DNA from: Brienomyrus brachyistius
Taxonomy: Eukaryota > Chordata > Actinopteri > Osteoglossiformes > Mormyridae
Reading direction: 5' to 3'
Length of the DNA stretch: 64,000 bases
Assembly: GCF_023856365.1 (NCBI RefSeq)
Contig: NC_064548.1
Coordinates: 13,423,142 to 13,487,141, forward strand
Shown piece by piece: positions 14,687 through 27,300 of this stretch (position 1 is the first letter of the stretch; every line of letters starts with the position of its first letter). Under the pieces are notes generated by a model. The model was not told the DNA's origin and did no database searches. It worked only from the letters and a program-made list of their open reading frames with translations. A program made the position numbers and the translations under genes.

Positions 14687-16802
14687 TTAACCGATCATTT
14701 GACGTAGTTTAGCATTTAATTCTTTTTCCTTTGCGAGGAGCTCACTGCTGTGTTTTTTATAGGCGTCAAAATCCTAAAAAAAGAACAATTGGACATTGTT
14801 GAGCATTCGATTGTTGGAACAGCAGTGGCCCTTTACAACTGCCCCAAGAAACTGGGGCTGAACTTGGGATGGCGTGAAACCACTACTTCTGTCAACACAC
14901 CTTCTTCATCTCGCTGCACGCTTGTTCGGATTGGTCAAGGGCTGCTTGAAGGTCTCTCACTTTCAAATCTGCATTCACAGCCTCCGCTTCTCTTTCAAAC
15001 CTTCAAAGGAAACATTTTGATTACAAGTTTCCTCATTGCTGCAGTTCAAATGCCCATGAACTGGCTGCTTACCTCTGCTCTGCTGCTACTCTTGCCTGCT
15101 CTTCCTCTTGTCTCTCACCTTCCAGGAGCTTAATTTCTTCTTCTTTTTTCTGAAAGATGTTTCGATATTGACCTTAAATTGGTTTTAAATCAGTTTCATC
15201 TGCATAAAAGGAAATAATTCATTTGAAATGTGATAAAATGTGATTCTTTTTCATGCCTGTATTATTCTCCTCAGGGCTGACAGGTCCTGCAGCTCATCCT
15301 TCTTCGTTAAGACCTCCAGCTTCTCTTGCAGTTCAGTCGCTATCGTTGCATCCTTTTCTCTTGTGTGTCTGAGCTGTAGGTTCAGCTCTGAAGAATGAGT
15401 AGAAACAATGGGGTTATAATTCAGAAATTAAGATCAGAAGGGTTAGGAACAGCAGTTCGGTTAATGTGGCTGCATGACGCTCTATTAATGTCATCTTGTG
15501 TTTTTGTCTTGATAACGGCTTAAAATTGCAGCACTTTGTATGTCTTGAATACTCACCTGTGTACATGTCCACTGCGTCTTTGAGCTGCTTCTGGGTGCTG
15601 TGCAATTCATCTTGTAGGGAGGCTTCTTTAGATTTATGGAGACTCATGAGTTCTTTGAGTTTAGCCTGAAATCCAGTCGTTTTTTCCCTGTATAAATGAA
15701 AAAGGCTTGGTTATATCACCTTATAGTTAACAATTAGCATTTTGACAGTTCGTTGCTTTATTAAATTGTTTATGCTCACTGATACTCAGATTCTAGATGT
15801 TTGTGTTGCTCTGCTAGATCCTTCAATTCCTGGGTTAATTTTAGGATGATATCCTCTTTTTCTTTGACTTTTTCACTGTAACGGTTCTCGTTTTCTTCAC
15901 GCAGTCTCTCGTTCTCCTCGGTCAGCTGCCCATTCTGCTTTTTATACTCGTCCTTGAAGTTAATTAACTCCTCGTGATTTGTTGCCAGATCCTTGAATCG
16001 CTGTTCCAGCTGTGAAGACCTCTCCTTCTCGTCTTCCAGCTCTTTTTGCACATCCTGACGCAGGTTCCCCAGCTCCTCGTTGATCCGCTCGAGAGCCTGG
16101 CACCGCAGAAGCATCTCATCCGCCCTGTGTTTCAGGATGCAAATCAAACCGGACTGCTCGTCTATTCTGGACCGCAGGACCTCCGTATCACTCACGTCGT
16201 CCTCGGACAGACTCCGGAGCTTTTCCAGTGCTACGTGAACATCATCCATGTCCTAAGCGACGGCAAACAAAAAAAGCAGCCATATCACAATACACAAAAC
16301 AACTTTTAATGAGGAACCTCAGCCAGGAAGACTATTATCGCTGACAAAGCAATAGTTGCATTGGTTTAAAAGCACCATGCATAAATGCTTCGCTAACATT
16401 TCCAATCTTAGCAACTAGAAGAAAGTAAATGCGCTGCACATGTGGACCCTGGACTGCTTACTAGTGTCAAACCTGTCCAGTTGCATTACAATTATCGGAA
16501 AATCGTTTGCACGTCGACATTTTTCTGCTTTTTACAACCACGTCATGTTAAAGGTTTGTGTTTAAATGCGTTTGCCTGGAAATTTAAAATCTAACCCGCA
16601 TTAGCGATCTCCAAGCTAGCCTGACTGTAGCTACATCGGGACATGCCAAACACACAATGCACTGCACCCAGACTGCAAACACCCGAAGCCCAGGGCGTGG
16701 ATAACCAGGGCTATAAACTAGCAAAGCTCCCCAGTGTGTCACCTGCTTGGTGTCCGTGATCATCTTTTCGAGGTCCTTTGGGTTTTTGTGCGGTGATGCC
16801 AT
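14687..16802 (-). CDS. ccdc89: coiled-coil domain-containing protein 89
   Basis: Exons read from the right: 16802-16743 ([20 protein letters not shown]), 16252-about 15780, about 15689-15566, about 15377-15258, a short exon at about 15149-15072, about 14972-14875, and a last exon from about 14775 to the TAA at 14687. The protein is almost wholly charged heptad coiled coil with no membrane segment. Key matches to human CCDC89 as remembered are [20 protein letters not shown] near residue 45, [38 protein letters not shown], and the end [20 protein letters not shown]. The human gene, to my recollection, has one coding exon, whereas this one has seven. Mammalian CCDC89 is testis-enriched and has been linked to HEY1 binding; its cellular role is unclear. 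The intron after the fourth exon appears to begin GC rather than GT. Exact borders of the smaller exons are my reading. Confidence 0.85.
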
Positions 16803-17676
16803 GCCTGAATCGCCCGTCAGTCTCCAGCTATAAGCAGCTTCAGAAAAACCATTGTTCTGCTTCGCTACGCCTCATTCGCAGTACAGTTTACCGATGGTGG
16901 GAATACAAAGTTTCAGCTGTTGCCAATAGCAACAGCCGTACGGAAGCCTCCTTGGGACAGGGTTAGTGGCCGCTCCAGTTGTTCGGCGTCATTCATCAAA
17001 TTAATTAGTCCATACTTCTTCTGCTGGACTGAAACATCTCGATTTCGTTCCAGACCGTTGCAGTATTCTTACGTAATATAGCTGGTGCATTCTGAATATG
17101 TAGGACTGTTTACGAATAGGATTTGTGCTTTTATATATGTTTTATTTGTGTATGTTTTTAGCGGTCTGTTGTATTGCAGTGCTTCAGGTGCGTATACACA
17201 GTACAACGTAACGCTAACTTAGCAGTAACAAACGCAGCAACAACCACTGATAAGGCTTTTATTTATCAACAGCAAGGACAAACATGCTAAGTCTATGCAT
17301 AGTTAGGCCATAAACATTTATTTAAATTTGATCATTCTTGCACCTGTTTTACAGACTTAAAATTGACCTTGACCTGACATAATCCTTCTGATAGAGCACA
17401 AATGATATAAAACATTAACTTTATATCCGTGCCTTTGTGGACAATCAACACAGCAGAATAATACATTTTCATATTCATTTTCTCTCTATATATAATAAAC
17501 TTTTTTGCCACGGAAAAGTTGACTACCCCCTAATTTCAGATAATAGGATAATGGGAAAAAGATAATAAACAAATAAATAATATTCATCATAATCAGCATT
17601 ACTATGCAGAAAGGGACAGGGAGCGCATCATTGCTGATTGTCAGGGTAACTGAGTTAGATATGCACAAATACGGGA
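16803..17676. other. gap between ccdc89 promoter and SDR gene A
   Basis: Apart from the X-box and the ccdc89 promoter, this holds the 3' flank or 3' UTR of the minus-strand SDR gene A. AATAAA-type signals in minus sense occur near 17255-17320. No further gene was seen. Confidence 0.45.
16919..16933. promoter_or_regulatory. RFX X-box-like motif upstream of ccdc89
   Basis: GTTGCCAATAGCAAC is a near-palindrome that fits the X-box consensus (RYYNYY, 1-3 spacer bases, RRNRAC) without a mismatch. It sits 117 bp before the ccdc89 start codon. RFX factors use such sites to switch on genes for cilia and flagella. Confidence 0.6.
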
Positions 17677-20277
17677 TTATGGGTTTGTAACATTCACCTG
17701 GTTTAGACAAGCCGTCCCGTCCTCTTTGGGTACGGGAAACAAAGCACAAACGATAAAGTCAGCCATGAAAGAGGGGAGGTAGGATATGGGGAGCCAGATA
17801 AGTCTGGCATCCCAGCCTGCGGCGTAACGGCTCCGGGGGTGTCGCGCCGTCAGGGCGTGCTGCATGCAGTGTGTCACTTTGGAGATGTCTTTACTACACA
17901 GGAGACTCATGGCAAAGCGTTGAGCTTTTATATCTGGGGACAAAGGGTAGCAGTATATGTGATGGCGCTCAAAAGACGTTCCATGCAAAAGTCCATTTGA
18001 TCTCACATAACACGGAAATGCGATGTATCTCTAACACGTGAATTAATACGGTATATAATTTTTGAGGATTTGTCTATAGTCAGTCTTATAGGGTACATGA
18101 AAGGATATGCAAAATGACTCACTGATACTAAGCCATTCCATGCCCTGAGGTATTTTGTTTACCAATTTGAGTCTACATGTCACATTCATAGTACTGGAAT
18201 TTCCTGTGACTATTAATTTTATTTTTATTTTTATTTTTTACAAAGTAGTGAGCAAATATTTGGTGATACTATTCGGAGATGACTCTTAAGAATCAGCTTC
18301 ATTTCGAAATGTTGTGATATGAATTTCAAAAAAATATTCACATATCTAGTGGGGTTTATCTGACACCGGAATGACTCACAATTCTCCAAATACTTCTCCC
18401 CATAGGTTTCCTTGACGTCCATGGGAAGCTGCTCCCACAGTCTCCTCAGGTCAGCATCTATAAGGTTCACGTTTGTCACGGCTGTCTTGAAGAAGCCCGG
18501 CTCAATGACGCTGACTTTCACACCAAAGTGTCTCATGTCCCTTCTGAGTGCAGGAATGGACACATGAAAGTACCGGTTAGATGATACACCTTTCAGACGT
18601 GCTGCGTTTTAGCTAAAAGAGCAAGTCATTGCTATAACCCAGAAATCATCTCTGTGTCTGCAGGCACTTACAAAAGCCAAGAGGAACACACAAACTCCAC
18701 ACTCATAAAAGCAGGGTTTGAACCCCCAACCCTGTAAGTGCGAGGCGACAGGGCTATCCCTGGGTCATCGTACCATGTAACAAGTCTTGTTTGTAACGTT
18801 TTCAGCAATGAACATTATTACGTAGTGCAGGGTTCTCCAGTTCCCCTCCAGGAGGACCAGTCTGCAGACTTCCCTGCTTCAAACACACCTACTAAACCTG
18901 ATAATTAGCTGGTGATCTGAATACAGTACGTTTGAAAAGGTAAATCTGCAAACTGTGTCGCAGGCTGGCTCTCCAGGACTGGGATTGGGGAGCCCTGATG
19001 TAGCGTAATGGTGGAAAAGTGTAATTGTGGGTATTTTCCATACCTCAGACTATCGGAGAATGACTCCACAGCCCACTTGGACACAGAGTAGCCACCCCCA
19101 GTCAGCACCAGCCTCCCCATCACACTGGAAACGTTGATGACTCTTCCCCGTGCCTTCTTCAGCAATGGGAGGAGCTTGAGAGTCAACTCAATTAGGCCAA
19201 ATAGGTTGACATCTAGAACCTTCCTAAAATCCTCCACCTGCATCCACTCCGAGGGCCCAATTGGAATGGACCTGCCGGCGTTATTGACCAGACCCCACAG
19301 ACCTGTGTGTGACAAAGTGTCAGACACAGGAATTCTATGTTCTATGTCAGAATGACACTGTGTTCATTTTTGACATCATTTTTTCTATTGTAATTAAATC
19401 ATATGGTTATTTATATAATTCATCCATCCATTTTCCAAACCGCTTATCCTACTTAGTCGTGGGGGGTCCGGAGCCTATCCCGGAAGCAATGGGCATGAGG
19501 CAGGGAACAACCCAGGATGGGGGGCCAGCCCATCGCAGGGCACGCTCACACACCATTCACTCACACATGCACACCTATGGGCAATTTAGGAAGTTTGGAC
19601 TGTGGGGGGGAAACCGGAATACCCGGAGGAAATCCCACGACGACATGGGGAGAGCATGCAAACTCCATTATTTTAAATATAATAGTAATACAAGTTATAA
19701 AAATACTTTAATAATTTTTTGTAATTATAATAGTATTTGACTTTGTTTTTTCAGCTACATCTAGAAATGTCCAACAGCATTTCATCCTTCGAAAGGTTTA
19801 ATCTTCTTATCTGTGTTAATCTGCAGCCACCTTTAACCTCGTTAACACCTGAGGGACTGTTCCAATTGGTAAGCTGTTTAGAGATGCCTCATGGTAATTT
19901 GAAACTAACGACTGGAACCACTGCCCTGCAGGTTTGTCTGACTTACCACACTTCCCAGTTTCGTTGCGCACAAATCGCACTGCGCTGTCAATGCTTGCAC
20001 TGTCCGCCACATTCAGCAGCACTGCCCTCACTCTCCACGAAGTCTCTGCCTTTAGATCCATGCATCCTTTCTCCGTCAGACAGGTCGCTATCACGTGGAA
20101 ACCTTTTTGGTCCAGCTGATGGGCAAGCAAGTTCCCAAATCCGCTATCGCATCCCGTCACCAAGACAAATTTCTCATCGATACCGTCGACTTTCAATGAG
20201 TCTCTTATGTACCATGCAAGAGTGACGACTGCAAAAGAAGCCAGGATACATAACAACACAGGGTTTGACTGGATTGC
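17677..20277 (-). CDS. SDR9C-family retinol/steroid dehydrogenase, gene A (5' exon not found)
   Basis: Four exons: 20277-19947, 19302-19044 (259 nt), 18543-18380 (164 nt), and 17933 to the stop at 17677. Junction phases match those of genes B and C. A hydrophobic N-terminal anchor (NPVLLCILASFAVVTLAWYI) precedes the NAD(P)-binding TGCDSGFG. NNAG follows in exon 2, then RVINVSSVMGR and the catalytic YSVSK. IEPGFFKT is in exon 3, and HALTARHPRSRYAAGWDARL with a C-terminal hydrophobic patch is in exon 4. The family (RDH16, HSD17B6, SDR9C7, DHRS9) oxidises retinol or 3alpha/17beta-hydroxysteroids at the ER membrane. Segments such as KGFHVIATCLTEKG and LKAETS recall DHRS9, while VSSVMGR recalls RDH16, so no symbol is given. 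The first visible exon follows a TTTTGCAG acceptor and has no ATG before the nucleotide-binding loop, so a start exon must lie upstream. The last exon could instead splice on at a GTGAATG near 17700. Confidence 0.85.
18690..18777 (-). mobile_element. degenerate SINE head, reverse orientation
   Basis: In gene A's intron, CAAACTCCACACTC, then GGTTTGAACCCCCAACCC (reverse of a pol III B box), then GGGCTATCCCTGGGTCATCGTACC (reverse of the A-box side) match the tRNA-like head of the common SINE in reverse, with many changes. Confidence 0.5.
18828..18997. mobile_element. hAT-type MITE, about 170 bp
   Basis: Terminal inverted repeats CAGGGTTCTCC and GGGGAGCCCTG face each other. They are flanked by 8 bp direct repeats, ACGTAGTG and ATGTAGCG (6 of 8 identical), the length expected for hAT insertions. 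It lies in gene A's intron, close to the donor of the 259 nt exon. It has no coding capacity. Confidence 0.7.
19420..19664 (-). mobile_element. tRNA-derived SINE, reverse, head-truncated
   Basis: CCATCCATTTTCCAAACCGC, then the reversed GGGATAGGCTCCGG block, then GAGCATGCAAACTCC: the same family as the full copies at 33263 and 43193. It lacks the tRNA-like head and sits in gene A's intron. Confidence 0.85.
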
Positions 20278-21255
20278 CTGCAAAAGTAAAAGAGAAATGA
20301 TGCTTACAGATCAAATTTCCGCTTTGACTGTTCTAGGATCAGCCTTGGATTGTCTGTTACTGCCTTGAAATGTTATCTGTCACTGACCCCACATTCTGTA
20401 GACCACCTGTGACTCACCTGAATAATACATTCTGGAATATATTCCACTTCATTTAACTGGATAATAGATAAAATAAATAAGAATTAAGTAAAGCGTGTAA
20501 TTATACATTTATGTCTTTAATAGTAATATAACAAAAAGGTATAGAGATACCCAAAACGATATTAATGCTATTAGATATTTACTGTGGCACCTTCCTACTG
20601 TGGATTCCTGGATTTGCACTTTCTGACTGGGAACTATGACTACTAAGGAATGACTTACTTCTGAAGAGATTATATCTTCATCCATTAATCTTTAAAGGTC
20701 CGTGAAACGGAAAAGAAAAATCCTTTGTGATATAGTGATATAATCTTTTCTGTAGGAGAGCAAAAGTCTTTCTAATTTAATTCAAATTTGAAATGATCCT
20801 GAATGTTGCGTTCGCACAGGAAATGACACGTCTCTGTTCTCCGGCCCATGCAGTAATCCTGCTTTGTCTGTCACATTATGAGGATTATGCTAATATCTGA
20901 TCAGTGCCACTGTACTTCCATTACATTATGTGCTATTGTACTTACGCTTTTATTATTGCACATATATCTTATATATTTACACATTTACTGAAGAACAACT
21001 TTCTGGTTATTAATCAATGATTAATAAATGAGACCACACACAAGACAGTCATGAATTAATGAAGTCAAAGCAGCTTTTAATGACACACTGTATGGCGTTA
21101 GGTGGGTGGAGCTACTGCCTCATCCCAGCCAATCCTCCCTTAACGAGTCTCGCCTGTGGCTCATCATGAGGAGAGAATTGGACTGCATGTAAGTGCCCCT
21201 CTCCCGCTAGGCATTCAGCCAGGGTGGGTCGCCCCCCGTCAAGTGGCACAGCAGG
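20278..21255. other. 5' flank of SDR gene A
   Basis: Expected to hold the missing first exon of gene A. On the minus strand the best donor is at about 20412-20417 (ATTCAG|GTGAGTCAC), preceded within 35 bp by an ATG, but its phase does not fit the next exon, so I do not call it. AT-rich sequence otherwise. Confidence 0.35.
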
Positions 21256-21259
21256 GGCA

Positions 21260-21535
21260 ACCGCCAGGGATACATGTGGTGCTGGAGGGCTGGGGGGCAG
21301 AACAGGGACGCCCTCTGTGGCAGTAGGTGGCACACGGCAGGGTCTGGGGAAGCAGCAGGGACAGACTCTGGGCAGCAGGTGGTGCCAGAGGGTCAGACAG
21401 TGAAACAGAAGTGATCTGGGGGCCAGCAGGAAGCACCAGAGGGTCGGGAAGCACTGGGGAACAGCTTCTGGGGCACCGGGTGGTGTCGGAAGGCCAGGTG
21501 GTGCAGCAGGGACGGCCTCTGGGAAGCTGGTGGAG
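21260..21535. repeat. degenerate minisatellite, about 52 bp period
   Basis: A GC-rich block repeats the theme GGGACAG-CTCTGGG-AGC-GGTGGTGCC-GAGGGTC about five times at 50-54 bp spacing (near 21296, 21350, 21403, 21450 and 21505). Long open frames on both strands result from this repetition. Confidence 0.6.
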
Positions 21536-23683
21536 CTGATAGAGCAGGAAGAGAGGGAGGACACTCCAAGCACACAACGCCCTTGGGCTCCATCTACTCA
21601 AGCGGTTCACAGCAATAGCAGAGCTTTGGCCCCATGTGACTGCAGAGCTGGGGGCAAGTGCGTAACTTTGGCTGGAACATTGGGGGGGGGGGGGTGTGGT
21701 CTCCACCCATTACAGGAGAAACATGATTATTGGGGGGGGCTACAACCCCCAAATCCCCCCCTGTAATTTACACTCATGGCTGGGGGGCTTCTCTTCTGGC
21801 ACCGGGCCGCACAGCAACTCAATCCATGCCTTTAAGTTAAGGGACGTGCCTCAAGTCCCTGCCTGCATCTGGGTCAGGCAGAGGAGGTCAAGCGGGTCGA
21901 AGAACCAGTGCGACGTCAGCTAGCTGCAGCACTATGCACTATGCAACAGTCCTCATAGTGGGACCCCTCTTCCTGGCGCTTCTCCACCCCAGGCATCAGT
22001 ACCTTGTTATTCTTAGGTAGGAGTCAGACTTAAAACAAGCCGAAAACTGAAGCTGAAATGCAACCTCAACGCCAAACAGTCGACACCCGCAACCAGAACC
22101 AAGGCCCATCCCAAGTCCCATACAGTACCCGGCTGATTAGGTGGTCACATTCTCCACCAAAGTGGCTGCAGCTCAGGGACAGGGCTGGTCCACCCTAGGT
22201 GGAGTGTCTAGCAGGAACTTGGGAACGCTCACTCAAACACACGGAGCACAACTGGTGTTTATCTACATATTGAAGAAAGAAACCAAACCAGGTTTATAGT
22301 CCGTGTGGCAGAGTCAGATTCCTGTAACTTAGCAACACTCCAAACATGAACATCCAAATCTTATGTTTGCATATCCAGAGTAGGATATATAGGGTCCAAG
22401 AACTGACCATCTGAAGCAAAAAGAGAAAGACAAGGCCCAGCCTTAACAGAGAATGTGGCACTAAGTGTGTGAAAGAGTAAAGGCTGAGTGCATTTCGGCT
22501 CATATTACTGCCAAGCTCCGATTTGTGGCTCAGAAAGAGAAGTGAACAATCCCCACAGTGTTCTGTTAAAGACAGTAAGGAACTCTGCTCCATTCTACAT
22601 TGTGTTCTGCCCCCATTCGCTCTGCTGCATACCTGTCCTATCTGCCTGAGATGCTACAAAGTATTTTCCAATAAATACACAACACACACACACACATATA
22701 TATAATCACAGACTGCAGCATAGTCAGGATGCCATTTTATCCAGTTTTTAACTCTATCATTTTCTACGCCGGCTGGATCACGCCGCGTTCAGTGAACGTT
22801 TAAGATCTGCGACTGAGATGGAATCACTTTGCATTTCAAAGCCCTACTGAAGTAGTTTTATTTGTTCGAGGAATTACAAGGAAGTCTGTATCCTGTGATT
22901 AGATAGCATTTTGTTACTAGAATCTAATCCTGGAGAGCTATATCAGACAGATCCTGTATTAGGGGCTGTATTAAGCATGAGCAGCAATGAGTATCAAAGA
23001 AAAGAGACTCTTCCGAATATCAGTCTTGAGGGAGAATAAGGTTTGGGGATTTTATAATATGGGGTTTTTGTGTAAGATTAAAGAGGAAGATATTTATTAA
23101 TATGGAAATGTGAAATGCAGTTATGTATTTATTTATGTAGGTTGATGTGTTGTGTACCCCAAATGCAGTGGAACAACACATTTATTTTCCATGCAGCTCT
23201 TCTTACAAGCACCTCACACGTCGAGCGTCTTAACTGCACAAAAAAAAAAAAAAAACCCTGCAATGTCACAGACTAAACCATTCTTCCACTCACAGGTAAT
23301 TTCTTAAATTCCCCCCCCTTCCGCCATAGTACACAACACATCAACCTGCATAAATAAATATATAACTACATTTCACATTTTAATATTAATAAATATCTTC
23401 CTGTTTAATCTTACACAAAAACCCCATATTATAAAACCCAAAAACCCAGCACAAAAGATTCCCCACCCTCCCTTAAGCCGTGGTCTCTCCCGGAACCTTT
23501 AAATGGTGTCTGGACCCTAGGGAAATATTTGCCCAAACACCTTGGAGAGAACACAGGAAAGAAAGGTGAGTAACCACATCTTACAATCACTTCTTTGCAC
23601 CCCCTTTAATTCCAGATCTTTCACCCCCACCCATCTGCATTAGTTGTCCTTACTGGTAAACCTTATTCTCCCTCAATCAAAAC
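21536..23683. other. intergenic between SDR genes A and B
   Basis: G-run at 21679-21693, a short (CA)n at 22682-22696, the inverted repeat at 23040-23441 (listed separately), and a run of about 16 A at 23240. No gene was recognised. AATCTAATCCTGGAGAGCTATATC at 22920 has a divergent match at 34203, at the junction between the duplicated units. Confidence 0.4.
23040..23441. repeat. large inverted repeat (about 115 bp arms)
   Basis: The arm at 23040-23157 and the reverse complement of 23330-23441 agree over most of their length, for example GTAAGATTAAAGAGGAAGAT against ATCTTCCTGTTTAATCTTAC, and GGTTGATGTGTTGTGTAC against GTACACAACACATCAACC. The arms are separated by about 170 bp. It could be a fold-back transposon or a palindromic duplication. 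A further piece of the left arm (GAGGGAGAATAAGG, 23028) is inverted again at 23660-23675. Confidence 0.75.
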
Positions 23684-24308
23684 ACTGCTTACAATACATA
23701 TTGTTTTTCATTATTTATTAAACGAGAAAGAACAGAATTCTGAGCGAAGGAACTCAATTTAATAAGCATGAGCAGCAATTAGTGTCAAAGAACACTCCGT
23801 TCAAGTTAACTCTTCCGAGTATCAGGCTCTATATTTATTTACAGAGTCAAGTAAAAATCTGAATAGTCCAGTCATTAAGGCAGCTAGAAGCCAAACCACA
23901 GTAACCTATTAAGAGGAATGAAAATTAAACATCAGACAAACAAACACCTGGAGAAGCACAAGTATAACAACATTAAAACACTTACTATACTTTTAACATA
24001 TTAAAATACACTAAACCAAAGTAAGACCCAAAGAACATCTGCTTAATATCACTTACTTGGACGAACTAAATTTTTATTTCTAATTCAGGCTTTGCAATGT
24101 TATTTCCCGATTATATGAGAGTCATAAAACTTTAAAAAACTACATAAAAATCTGAAACATCAATACTACTTTCAAATTAAAAGTTTAATTCATGTGATTA
24201 GCACACTCGGCAATGAATGTATGTATTATGTTAAGGTTCGCCTATGTTAGGTAGTGATAGATAAGTTCACCATAGCAATACGTTGTTCCCATACTAAGCA
24301 GAAATAGA

Positions 24309-27300
24309 CTATATCACAGATTTTGCTGGTTTAGCTCCTTTTCTGACGAGCAGATAATCAGAGATAAAGGATGGCATGTAGGACAGAGGCAGCCACAGGA
24401 ACTTGGAGTCCCAGCCGGCGGAGTAGCGGGTGCGCGGACACACAGCGCAGAGGGCGTGCTCCATGCAGGACACCACCTTCATCAGATCGTCATCTAGCAT
24501 TTTTTCCAGAACCGGCTTTTGGCGGAACACTGCGGCACAGAGGCGATTCGGATCACTGCACTGATTTCTTTGAGGCTTTGAATTTGCGTACGAATCAGTC
24601 TAGAACTCTTTCTTAACCATGTTAAACAGCAATATTTAGCTTCTTAATGTCTTCTAAGCAGGAGTATCAGGAAACACATTGATTGAGGGTTGAAGGTATA
24701 TCAGGATTAAACATAGGAACGTGTAACTATGTTTTTATACGCAATAAGCAAACATTGTTCTGAATTACAGAGAATTGTACAACTTCAGTCGATTCAATGG
24801 TAACACTTTATTTGAGGGGGCACAAATAACTTAGTAACTCAGTTACTACTCAGGTACAAATCATTAAATACAGTAACTGCATGAAATACATGAATCATTA
24901 TGACTGATGAATGAACATGGGACTAGTACATTTAATAAATACATTTAGAGTTTGTACTAGTACATTATTTGGGCCACCACAAGTAATGTGTTGCCGACAA
25001 AACTTTAGTTGCAATTCAGGGATAATAATAAAAAAAACCTCTATGAACAAATCAGTTTTTTATGCAAATTACCTTTGTCAATGTAATCATTCCCATAATC
25101 CTCTCTGATTTCCTCAGGCAATTTGGCCCAAAGTTTTTCAAATTGCCTTTGAATAACATCACTGCTACTCATATTGGTTCTAAAAAACCCTGGTTCTATG
25201 CATATGACTTTGACTCCAAAATGAATCATCTCTCTCCTGGAAAATGAAGAAACGAGTTAGAAGAAGATAAGGTAAAGAAAACAAATACTTCCTTACGTTG
25301 TTTTTCTATGGTCTTACCTAATACTGTCATTGAAGGCCTCTACTCCAAATTTGGAAATGGAATACGGTCCACCCTGTAAACTAATCCGACCAAGCACACT
25401 GGCCACATTCACTATGCGCCCCCTCGCTTTCTTAATGAGGGGGAGCACGCTGAGGGTCACGGCGATCACTCCGTTCAAGTTAACGTCCAGCAGAGATTTG
25501 TAGTCTTCGATAGTCAGCCAGTCACAGGGTCCACAAGGCACGGACACCCCTGCATTGTTCACCAAACCCCACAAGCCTGCAGAAAACCCCACATTCACCA
25601 GTCAGGGTATTCCAGCTTCCACATGGTATCTCACGGAGAAGAGATGTTAATGTAGGGTGAGTATTGTTAATTTGGGACACTTCCTAAAAATTTGCTTTCT
25701 GGATTATTAAGTATTATTAACATATATTATCTGCAAAGTTTAACGGTATCATTTTGCCAGGAGTGCCATTTTAACAATACTCCCGCTACAAGTGAGAGTG
25801 GCTCGATTATGGCAAAAAACATTATCACGATTATTCTGACCAATATTGAGATCCTGATTATTTACCATAATCTTAACTGCAGAAACAATTTATTTATTGT
25901 ATCTTAATAATGAAACATAAACACTTACACTGAAATTAAACTGAAACCAAAATAAAACTTTAAGAACATACGTTGAACAAATACATTTTTTAAATAAATA
26001 AATTATACTGAGATGAACTGTTCTGAGATTCAAAAATACTAAACTTGATTCCCCCCCCCCCCAACTATACATATTAGTCGACAGCACAGTCAAGTGATAT
26101 AAAAAGTGCAACTTAAAGATTTTTAGCAAGAAAAACTAGTTTACATGATCTTTACTGCAGTGATAAACGATGGCAGAAGACAACATTTTCAGCTGTGCCG
26201 AAGACCATCTTTTAATATATTATGGCATCCTTTACATCGCGGTGTTTTTGGGAACTTGACGGATACGCGGTTGCATTATAGATGGTGTCCTTAACGGATA
26301 ACTGCGTTGCAGTACGCGTTGATGAGCTTGCCTCACATTTCTGTTTTTGTTCACGTACTGTGTGATCATAGACCACTTTATAATTAAGCTTTAAGTGGTT
26401 AAGTAAACTGGTCGTGCTGCCTTGTGGTACAGACACAGCTTTGAAGCATATTCTGCAAATTATTTGTGTTGTTCTTGGTCCGATTCTTCGAAACCAAAAT
26501 GATTCCAAATAACACATGTGCGTTTATCTCTTTTGTGAACGTGTTTTGACTGCCGTGCTCTAAGGAATTCGCCAACAGCCTTTAGGGAGGGACAAGGCGC
26601 ACCGCTGAAAAACTAGTGCGACGATCAGGATTTATTACGCAAGATAAAGCAGGGGATCACTTCAATATGAGATACAAAGAATAAAGGGAAGCCATAATTA
26701 ATTGTAATCGTGATTCAAATTTGATTAGTTGCACAGCTGTACCATATACGCTGGAAGGGGTGTGTAAAAACATCCAATAACACACCATCCTCTTACAGAT
26801 TCCGCCAGCATCTCACCCTTAATGTTTGCGATGCAAACGGCACAATCACAGTTTAGCGGTAGCTCATCATAAGCTTAACTCCGTATATTTCAAAGTTAAA
26901 TCCCTTAAATTTCATAGTTAATTTCTTAAGAAAATATAGTTTCAGTACTTGTGTAACCCATATCAATTCAAAATGCAATTTAGACTTTCACAAAAGGCCA
27001 TTATAAAATTTAGATTGATAAATCATCAGCGTGGATGATCAGGGTAATGAAACGTTTTAATTAGGCTTGGGCGTATATGTTATCATGGTTATATAAAAGC
27101 ATGCCATCACAATACGTACATGAACGCATATATGCCCGTTCAAACTCACCTTTTTCCCCAACTTTGGTTTTGATCAGTTCGGCCGCTTTAGTCACGCTAT
27201 CAGTCTTGGTGACATCGAGGTGCACGGTGGTCAGTGTAGCTGAACAGTCTTTTTTTAGGTCCTCTTCGCCCTTTTCCGTTATGCAGGACGCGATCACACA

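Noticed and set aside
21112..21706. Pro/Ser-rich frames of about 155 codons
   Set aside because: They coincide with a degenerate 52 bp minisatellite and overlap in several frames.
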